Shown piece by piece: positions 54,753 to 64,000 of a DNA stretch of 64,000 bases. Origin of the DNA: Dipetalonema caudispina (taxonomy: Eukaryota; Nematoda; Chromadorea; Rhabditida; Onchocercidae); the NCBI GenBank assembly GCA_013365325.1, contig JABVXV010000060.1:62001-126000 (forward strand), written 5' to 3'. A model generated the notes under the pieces. It did not search any database and had not been told where the DNA came from. It worked only from the letters and a program-made list of their open reading frames with translations. Every line of letters starts with the position of its first letter. Within the stretch, counting starts at the first letter, position 1. A program made the translations under genes and the position numbers.

Positions 54753-56385
54753 AATTTCAAATTGTTTATAAAAATATACATAATATTACCTAATGATATA
54801 CTTTGTTCTTTCTGACCGACGCTTTAAAGAAGTTATAACATTATTGAAAAGTTTAAGTAATTCAGTGAAGTACAGGATAGTTTATATCACTCAGTACTAG
54901 ACCCATAACAGATGATGTCCAACATTTAGCCATCACATGGAAAGAACATACGAATTAGATATAATGGTCCGATGATGTTGACAGTTCAGGTTCAAATTTC
55001 TTTCTTACTTTACAACATTCCTCGAATTCTTCCTCAGTCCCTCCTCTATAATGGTCTATCCACTCGAGATTCCATTTGTATTCTTTTTTTTATTGGCATA
55101 AAATTTGACTATTTTTTCCATTATATATGCATATATAATCTCATACTTCTAATTATGGCATTAAGATTTCCGGGGAAGTGAAGTCTGTTTGACAGCGGGA
55201 AATTTGTGAAATATGGAGAAGTCGATTATTTCCACGCGCAATAATGCTAATTACTGCAGTGTTCATTGAGTTGGTAATGTCAGCCACTTAGACTATTCAT
55301 ATATCAAATAATGTGGAAAGAATGGAAATATAACGAGTCTTACGCTGAAAACGCTGAAATCACGCAGCGAACGACGTACCAATAATTCTTTCGATATACG
55401 ACAAGCTAACGACCAGGTCGTACTATGAAAACCATTCCGTCCCGGCCTTTTTAAAAGGTCACGATAGTTTAAGCGATAGATGATATGGCTCCATCTTAGT
55501 ATAAAGATGAATATTATGCTGTGCCTTGTCTATCATTTGAAGTATAAGCATAACACGGGATCTTAATGCCTTATTGCAACTTTTCCAGTAGCATCTCTTT
55601 TGCATATCAAAATTGGGATACCGATCGAATCATGAAGCAACATTCAATCCAATTTAATCCTTCTTAAATCTTAGATCGACAAACAGGATGGTCAATGAAT
55701 ACAAAGAAAAACTTGGATGAGTCAGTATCCAAGTGCTTATCTCGGACTCGAGACGCTGAAATCCTCACAATCCATAACAACTGCTCTCCGACAACTCAAT
55801 TCCCTTATCCAGAATTAATTACTGAAAGTAGTTCAGATTTAATTAAAGGTGAAACTACTGAGGTTTAAACTAATCCTGGGGTTGTTTTTTCAGAAGGAAT
55901 TGCCTTTATAATTACTACTTCCTCTCCAACACCCGAAAAATTTATGTAACTCTGTTACTTCTATCATATTTCACAAAGCTTTCAAAAAAGATGCCAGTCG
56001 ATTCCGTAAAACTCCCTTGCATTTATAGATTTTAAATATGCTTGACAGTTATCAAATCATAAATAACTGGACATGAACTCACATTCAAGAAATCAAAAAT
56101 CAAAACAAAATCAATGCTAACAGTAATTTAACTACCAGAAAAAATATGTACTCGTAACTAAACAAACAAATAACACCTGAAATGGTAAAGAAAAGGTTCC
56201 GCGAGCAGCGAGCAGAGAGATAATGACACTAGAAACAGTGAAAGAGATTCATTTATAAACAGCAACAAAATGTGAATCAGACATAGAGAACAGAGAAATT
56301 ATTGAGGCTATTGGTTCTTTCAACAATCGAAATTTTTTTCTGAATTTAAGATGAACTTGAAATATCAATACTCGCCCGGAAATGA

Positions 56386-56418
<33 letters not shown>

Positions 56419-56862
56419 TTATTCCTTGTGACTTATATACATAATTCAAAAAAATCAATATTTAAATTACTTTCTTGAGATATAAAGCATGTTTAAATGA
56501 CAGTGAAGAATACTTTTAAAAACATCGAAAAAATCACAATGTGCAGCATTAACAGCAGTAGGTTCTAGAAAAAATGACAGTTATCAAATCATAAATAATC
56601 CACGAAAAAAATTTTTTTTTTTAAAGTGAAGTAGCTATAGAAACAAAAAAAAGAGAAATCCAATTTTTTACTCCACTTCAAATTTTTTTAAGATTAAAAT
56701 TAGCAATTCCTTCTCTTTCATTTTTTTTAAAGTATGAGTGTAATTACTTCCAAATGTTTACAAAACTTAATGTCAGAAAAAAAAGAAAAGCTTCATCATA
56801 GGAGATAGGCAAAATTGGATGGTTGGGAGAACTAAGTTTCATCTTGAATATTCAAACTCATC
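54753..56862. other. Spacer between the SUN gene and cpsf-4
   Basis: About 2.1 kb with no supportable gene. It contains the (TA)n run at 56389-56414 and short A/T tracts. The more GC-balanced part near 55.3-55.8 kb has no open frame with family features on either strand. The minus-strand 3' UTR of the SUN gene and the cpsf-4 promoter region should lie here. Confidence 0.5.
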
Positions 56863-59800
56863 CTACGCTTTTTGTCCATGCACACGAAAACGATACAAGC
56901 ATGTGTAGTCTGAATCCCAGTTTGACTGCACCACCAATTCGACTATTGACACCGGTATGTTCAGCTTTCTCTGCAAAAAGTATACTTGGACTAAAAAGTT
57001 TGTGTTAATATTACATTTCACGTTTATCACTAGATGATACCTTTTACTGCTTTGTTTGAACGTTGCATTCATTCAGTTTATGCAATCTAAGCAGGCGGAC
57101 GATATGTCTAGCTGACGTAAGTAGAGAGATATACAATTTATGAAAACATGAAAGACTGTTTTATGTAACCTTTTGAATAGATTTTTGCAAAAGCTTTAGA
57201 ACATCAAACCTGTGCATGAAATGTTTGCAACGCTCTTCCCTTGATATCATATTCATATTGTCCAATTAAAGACTTTGATTTGAGATCATCAACTGCTTTG
57301 TAAGACTGGAAAAAAAACCAAAAGTTTGCACACCACTTTATTTTGCTGTCGAACAAATTACTGAGTACACTAATGTTTCAGTCCACTATTCATTAGTTTA
57401 GTTTAATTTTACATAGGTAAAAGATTTTGACCGAATTCAATGCTTATTATAAGATCTCGAAAAATATTAGTATACTGTCCTAAGCCCTAACAGAGTTCCC
57501 ATTCTCTATTCATGGCACAATTTCCCGAACAGTTAAACAAATGAAAAACATACGTAAACTTGAAAAAGTTTCGGTGCACTTCTCAAAACTCCATCTGGAT
57601 GCAACGTTGAATGTAAATGTTCGTAGCTAACTTCTGTGACATAAATAGGATGCGACAATTTTATTGTTAGATATCCTTTACCACGAAAAGCCCAGCATTC
57701 ACCGGCTGCCAAAGGACGATGCTAAAATAAACTTTCAACATAAAATATATCCAACGGTGAAAAGTTAAAATTTTCGATAGAAAGAAAATTCTACTCATCA
57801 TCCCATAACAAAAATATGTATGAATTACCTGAATGACAGCTCTTGGTGAATATGAAGAGTACCAGAGCGGAATTCCAAAAACTGATTCCAGCCGTGAATT
57901 CTCCTTGTATGGCTCCGTACAGCGCGTACTTACAACAGATGCTCCTGCAGAAACCATTTTGAAAAGAAAAAAGATTAGCTTATACTGATTTATTTTTTAA
58001 AGAGGAGCAACAACACATATTGGAATTTCTGCAACACTTAAAACATTTTTACAGTAAATCTCATCTAAATTTTTAAATTAATTCAAATAAATAAATCTTA
58101 AAAAGGATTCAACACACTACCTGAACTTTCCAGTGCATAATCTACTTTACCCGTCTTATCAGCATCATACGTATCCAACGCATCAGTAATCATTTTTTTT
58201 ATCATCGTAAAATCGGATTCCGATAGCCCGAGAACGGAACTTAATTTAGATTCCTAGAAAACTTGAACTTTTATACACAATGTCAAAAATAAAATTCCAA
58301 ACATATAACTGCATTCATGGATATGACTTTATTAGAGGTCTCTCAGTTCTCCTAATAGATTGAATTCGTTCAACAATTTCTCATCCCACAGATCTTTATC
58401 CTACTCCTGTCCATAATTTATATTCTATGCTATTCTAAATCTTGTTGATTGACTAACTTCACTTTTTTTCAAGAAATTTATAACATTCGCTTTTTTTAAG
58501 ACCTGCTATTCCCGAAATGAATTTAAAAACTACAAACTTACGGAAATAGTGCCACTTTTTTCAGCTATGTGATTTGCGAAGAGAGCAACGACTCGATTCT
58601 CTACCGCTTTCATAATTTCCGAACGAAATGTCTCTCGTTCCTCATGTGACGCCTTTTCGAAACGACTTAAACTGAATGAAAGTTCCTGGAAGTATCTAAT
58701 TTACGTGCTTATATTTGAATAAAAAAATATATATTATAGAAATATATACATATTATAAGCAAAAGAAAACCATAAAATCGTAAAAAGAACAAACTAAACT
58801 GAAAAATGATGAGTAAACAACTAAATACACCACCCATATATGGACACCCTAATGACATCATCAATACTGCTAACCTTATCAAGGTCATCCTTAATCTTCT
58901 TATTCAGTTCAGTTTTTAGTATGTCCAAGTCATCGCTTCGTTTCATATCACGGGACATTATTGAATGAGCGAATTGTGCAATTTTGGCTTCTTTTTCACG
59001 ACGAAGCTAAATCAGATCCTGTTATTTAGAGTTTTCAGTACATTCGCATCATATCAATGCAACTGAATGAGCAGTAGTATTAAGAGAGTGTCATATTAAT
59101 AAGAAACATGTTACGCTGTATGGTAACTAAACAGCATTATTGTCACTTAATGCAGTGAAATGTAATGATGTATACTTCTGTCAAGTATCAAGCCTTGCCG
59201 CATATTTCAATGTAATAAGATACATTTTTTTAAAAGACTAATAAAGCGATCAGCAGAAAAATCATAAATGATAAGTTGTACTTCTGATACTAAAATTTTA
59301 GTCGGAAGTCAAAAAATAAAAGAAACTTTATCAAACTGAGTGCGCAAATTCCCAACTGCAGATGAAAGCTCCGATAGTTCCTGAAACGATGGTGAAATTA
59401 GTCCGAAATTTATAACAAGAAATCACATGATGTGTGATGAAGGTGTCTTAACCATTTCATAGAAAGCATGACAAAAATACGCCATAATTTGATATCATTC
59501 CCAAAAGATAATTGTTTCAATTTTTGCAGTAGATGCAGTTCATATCAAATACATACAACAGCAAATGGAAAGTGGTAGATGGCTAAATTTGTTCAATATG
59601 CGATGTGAAAAAAATTACACTAACATTGGACAAAGCTGACCGTCCCACATCAGGTTGTTCGGAATTGCGAATGATTTTTTGGGCAATTTCATTCTCGATC
59701 TTTCCTGAGAGAGTGTCTAATCTTTCCATCAAACGCCTTTCAATGGCAAGTAAACGCTGAAACAGAGATTGGAAATTGAAAATTTAAAGTTCAGGTAATC

Positions 59801-62800
59801 AAAGAAAATTTTTATGCAACGTAATATTTAATCAGGTAACCATTCGTACCGAATTGTGAAAACCAAAATTTCTTATCAGTCAACCTTCTAAATTAAATAT
59901 TGAATTCAATACCAAAATTCTGCCAATATCCAAACTTATTAGAACTTATACAGCAGGAAATAAAGTATGAGTAAATAAAATCAAATGGTATAGAAAAATA
60001 TACCTTTCCCAATTCTTCATCGTCTGATTTTCTCAAGTTAGCTATGTAGTTAAGAGAATCACCATTTTTGTGCTCAGGAAGTTCATCGTTGACTAATGAT
60101 GATTCTTTTAATCTAAAATTTATATCAGTTTTACTGAAAATTATGAATCAATGAAACAATAGAAAACAAAATGGATTTCGTTACGTGGATCAATCCTTGC
60201 CAAAGCTTATTGTTTTCCTGGAACAAATGCCAAATCTTACTGATTTGATGGCAGATGCATATTTGATTTTCTTTCTTAAATCTATAAGACTTTCTCACAA
60301 ATTACTGAAGCATAAAAATCTTATTGAATTTTAAATCTGGAACAAAAAATATAGTACTGATTATTTGTAGACAAAGAAGGAGAGCTTTTTTCAACTATTC
60401 GTAATGCTTTGTGTATGTTTTTGTAACGATCTTCTTCTAGTTCTCGTTCTCGACGCAACTGTAACACTTTCGATTCCAGCAATTCCTGCAATTAGAGTCT
60501 TTGAAATGCAACATAAATTCACATCACAAATTAACTCTGGAGAATACTTTAACTATTCCTGCTGAATTCGTCTTTGTTTTTTGAAAATTAATATTCTACA
60601 AGTTGAAAAGATACCTTTTCATGCCTTAAATGCTCCAACGTCCACTCAGCTTGTTGCTGATTGAAACCGCCGGAACTAATTACATCTACCTAGAAGGAAA
60701 ATCCTTAACTTAAAAATTTAGTGTTAAAGAAAATAAAGTTGTAAAAACAGAAACTGAAATATGAAGTTCATGATTATTCTGAATGAAATCGACTTGATTT
60801 TTAAACTTAGAATCAAGAAATTTGTTGAATGCAAAAATCTGCTGAAAAACCAAAAGAAAGTTAAAAGCTTATGATACAACAACAAAAAAAAAAAACTATA
60901 TTTACCATCTTTTGATCCACAAACGGAACAAGCTGAGTAACTATCGAAATAAAGTATGATGGTAAAGCAAATAAGATTTTTATCGCAGAGCTTATTAATT
61001 TCCATACGAACAAGATTATTTCCACAATGTTTTCAAAAATACGATCAACTGAAAAATTGAGAACATTGAAGAAAAATGGTGCACTATGAGTATTAACATT
61101 CCAATGATACAGAATTTGCAGAAGTGTCCTGCAACTGAGGTGCAATTGCAATACGCACTAGAATCGATGCAATTTTGAACTAATTGAAGTTCTTCCAAAA
61201 CAAAACTATTCGCTTCACTTAACTCTGTTTTCAACAATGAATTAGTTAGCAATTGCTTCCATGGCGTCAAATTCCGACAATGAAATAAAAAAAAGGACAA
61301 AAAAAGAAGAAATGAAGCCATAAACCGAAATGATAAAGAATTTGGAATAATAAACAAGTGAAAGGCCTTATCCTTTCCTCTCTTCACAAATTTGTTTGTA
61401 AGTGGAGATGGCTGAGAATTTAGTAATCAATTTTAAAAGAATTTTTTCTGCAGTACAACGGAAATATATAAACAAAGAAAAATAACTTTTGATCCATTCC
61501 GAAATACCGGACACCTGCTGGACGATGTCACGCACACTGGAACCTAATATACTGACACTTTCAAAGAAATGAGTGACTGCCAGCTCTCCTGAAATAAATT
61601 TTATAAATTAACAAAAAAAAAAATTAATATGTAATCCGAATAAGTAAAGGAACTTCGTCTAAAAGTAATTTGTAGGTCAAAGGCAAAATTTATATACCAA
61701 AATTGTACAATTTGCTCGGAATTCTATATAAAAAACTATAGCTGTAAATATTATCCATCGCCATCGTACTCACTGATTGACCTGAAAAGAGAATTTCGTT
61801 TAGTTTAAAGATTCGTTTGGGAATAACTCCAACTCAGTTACGATTTCTTAGAATAACATCTAGAGCCTATCGATTAATGAATTGAATAGTTGTATAAGTG
61901 TGCATGGGAGAATACAAAATTATTAAAACCAAATGTAGCTATCGACCTACTGAATTACAATTACCAAAAATGAAAAGACGAATAAATGTTTGACCGCTGG
62001 GGCCAAGAAAACCGTGTCAAACGAAAGAAAATTAAATCTGAAATGAAGAAAAAAAACTGGAAATTTTGAAAAAAGAATTTCTAACCAGCCATGTATACAT
62101 ATTTCGGTAAGTGAATCACTTGTTTTATAGCTTCCCGTGGATGCATCATTGTGCCACATAGCTTTTCAGGATATAATAAGAGATTATAAAAGAAATGGAA
62201 TAGAATGGATCGTAAATACAAAGCATTTCTGAGCAGCATATTTAGGCCACGCTCTATTTTTTGTTTCCATCCTGTATTAGAATATATAAGTATATCATTA
62301 AAGTTCGCTGGTAGTTTGCTTGGTTATAAAACTATGGTTCAAAAATTATAAAACATTGCTGCAAATACTGGGTCATAACCTCATTTCACCAAAAGCTGGA
62401 TTCTCATAAATTAGTAGGAAAAAGTTACCGTCAAAAAGATTTTGTTGGATTTTGTTGAATGGCTCACGGACAATTACCATTATATTATCTCGGTCACCAC
62501 CTTCTGAAATAACATCGTGCATGATATAAGTCAACCTTCAAAGAGAAAAAAGTTTATTGACAATTTGTTTTATCAAGTTCGAGATTCCAGAGTTGGCAAA
62601 AAATCCTTATCAGATGTTGACAATCTATTCTTCTTATAAGCTTGAACATCATACGTATAATTAAATCAAAAGACCGACTGTCGAAAAGATTATTGCGACT
62701 TTTGTTACACAGTTTCATCAGTACAAAAAAACAAACAATCTTCTCAAAGGAACAAAATCTAAAGTTGCACTTACGTTTATGAATCAACATGAGAAGTAAC

Positions 62801-63422
62801 AGCAAGATTATCAAGGGAAATAACCATTTCCAGAACGCCGAAGAGCACTTTACTGAACCTCGAGTTGGAAAAAACTGGCTGAAAAGGATACCGCTAAAAC
62901 TACAAAGTCGATAAAACTCGACGAAGTAATTCTGCCAATAATTCTTGAGTATATTGGAAGAAATTCAATACAAAAAATGAACATTAAATTTTAAACGTCA
63001 ATATTCATAACTGAACAATGGAAAACGCAAGCACTCGAAATACAAAACGATTTACCTTTTATTGTGGGCTACTCTATGGGGCATTTTTTGCCGACTTGTA
63101 GCAGCTGCAGAATTGAGTTCAGTGGAAAATCCTTTTCTTTTAACCGGTCTAACTTCTTCGTAACCGACCAACAGTGCAGCTTTTGGCCCAAATCTGTAAA
63201 AATAATGAACATTTGACGAAATGGTTTAAATAAAATTCCATTTTTTTTCCTTAGTTTTTCTTTATATATTAACTGAAGAGGTTGGTTCTAATGAAGAAAG
63301 ATTTTCAAATAAGCAGAAATAGATGATCTTATCAAAACTGAAAAGTATGAAGGTCAAAAGAAGTCTCGACTTTTACCGTGTTATATCTGGTGGTGCCAAT
63401 CTTCTCCATTCAGTGATTTTTA
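56863..63422 (-). CDS. unc-84: UNC-84-like SUN-domain nuclear-envelope protein (5' end unresolved)
   Basis: Twenty-two exons chain in phase from 63422 to TAG 56863: 63422-63377, 63193-63056, 62878-62775, 62503-62429, 62271-62086, 61781-61698, 61588-61508, 61224-61111, 61048-60906, 60841-60755, 60689-60615, 60485-60358, 60112-60004, 59756-59625, 59380-59327, 59006-58875, 58685-58542, 58253-58121, 57944-57829, 57721-57554, 57305-57210 and 56970-56863. At least 817 aa result. A basic nucleoplasmic segment precedes a membrane helix (WKWLFPLIILLLLLMLIHK). Another hydrophobic stretch lies in exon 61048-60906, then charged coiled-coil-like exons. The SUN domain has DYALESSGASV, STRCTE, FGIPLWY, GECWAFRGKGYL and CLYRFRVHG. 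SUN proteins span the inner nuclear membrane and bind KASH proteins to anchor and move nuclei. Its size and coiled coil favour unc-84 over the short sun-1. The first exon (EWRRLAPPDITR) has a weak acceptor and no ATG, so the true start is missing. Confidence 0.88.
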
Positions 63423-63662
63423 CTTATTTTAAATACTGATGAGAAGCTACGAAAATACTTTGGATTGCTAGTAAAATCTCAAACGAAAAGAAAGAAATTA
63501 CATATAAATAAAATAATTGAAGTACATAAGGATTAACAGACTGGAATAAAATTTCTCTTCCCAAAATAATGGCAATCTATTTCATAGCCTGAATGCTAGT
63601 GTAACTTTATCCTGCTCCCTAAATATGAGATATGTGAGGTCGTTCAAAAAGAAATATAATAA

Positions 63663-63944
63663 TTACATATTAGCCAATGCATAAGCTGCGCGCTCTCGAA
63701 CACTTTCGGCAATATAGAATGGCACTGACTGTAAGGAGACGAGACAAAAAATGAAACCGGTAGTGCATGAGCAAAAAAGATCAAACAAAAAACGAAAGAT
63801 CTGAGAGGGCAAGCTATGTTCATGCCCTGCTGATGTCTCGACAACTTGTTGTTGCAAGGACCTAAAATCAAAGAATAATAAATTAAAAGAAAAGATCTTA
63901 ATTGTTTGGTTGATTCTACATAATTTACCAATTTTGCAACAGAA
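63663..63944 (-). CDS. 3' end of an unidentified gene at the right edge
   Basis: Three minus-strand exons agree in phase: about 63944-63929 (part of AILELFFFCCKIG), 63861-63794 (PCNNKLSRHQQGMNIACP then LRSF) and 63728-63663, which reads SVPFYIAESVRERAAYALAN plus M and stops at TAA 63665-63663. The last piece resembles a helix of an ARM/HEAT repeat, but this is too short to name a family. An in-phase donor (AAT AT|GTAATT) overlaps the stop, so a further exon is possible. The gene continues beyond the window and would lie upstream of the SUN gene on the same strand. Confidence 0.3.
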   Translation of the reverse strand, partial: FCCKIGKLCRINQTIKIFSFNLLFFDFRSLQQQVVETSAGHEHSLPSQIFRFLFDLFCSCTTGFIFCLVSLQSVPFYIAESVRERAAYALANM

Positions 63945-64000
63945 GAAAAATAGTTCTAAGATAGCAGCATCAACCTTTCATGAAAGGAGTACATAAATCC

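Noticed and set aside
61950..62055. Possible SUN-gene exon after TTCATTTCAG encoding FNFLSFDTVFLAPAVKH
   Set aside because: Its exit phase does not fit the next exon, while skipping it joins 62086 to 61781 in phase.
1..64000. Search for a CRISPR array, prokaryotic operon, viral or transposase gene
   Set aside because: The gene structure is eukaryotic throughout. No spaced direct repeats and no reverse transcriptase, integrase or transposase motifs were seen.

Overview
The window is nuclear DNA of a nematode, most likely a filarial (clade III) worm or close relative. It is strongly AT-rich. Its genes are split into many exons of 30-300 bp with GT-AG introns, several probable trans-splice acceptors lie just upstream of start codons, and the reconstructed proteins are nematode-type orthologues. 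I rebuilt exon chains by hand, accepting them when splice sites, reading phase and family alignment agreed. The species cannot be read from the sequence.

Plus-strand block, 1-16 kb: the 3' end of an unidentified gene (3-156); a CRAL-TRIO/GOLD (SEC14-like) lipid-binding protein (797-3952); a broken F-box/leucine-rich-repeat gene (about 7055-8344) with an inverted-repeat element inside it; a long stretch with no convincing gene; and a secreted protein with two MAM domains (12424-15967).

Minus-strand block, 17-31 kb: a complete ect-2 RhoGEF (24087-16903; three BRCT repeats, DH, PH; about 875 aa) and a divergent paired-domain-only PAX-like regulator (30895-27460). From 31 to 49 kb is a gene-poor desert. 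It holds one convincing isolated CUB exon (44525-44628), one MSP-like exon (47937-48078), a three-copy 54-bp repeat and many A/T runs.

Minus-strand block, 49-64 kb: a PCGF-type Polycomb RING protein (mig-32-like, 51246-49324), the polyadenylation factor CPSF30/cpsf-4 (54739-52228), a large UNC-84-like SUN-domain nuclear-envelope protein (at least 63422-56863), and the end of a further unidentified gene at the right edge.

The products serve separate housekeeping and developmental roles: cytokinesis (ECT-2), chromatin (PCGF), mRNA 3'-end formation (CPSF30), nuclear anchorage (SUN), transcription (PAX) and lipid transfer. No single pathway links them. The clearest oddities are four apparent GC-AG introns, the cpsf-4/mig-32 neighbourhood that appears shared with C. 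elegans, a perfect 34-bp hairpin, and isolated domain exons in the desert. I found no convincing new multi-gene system.
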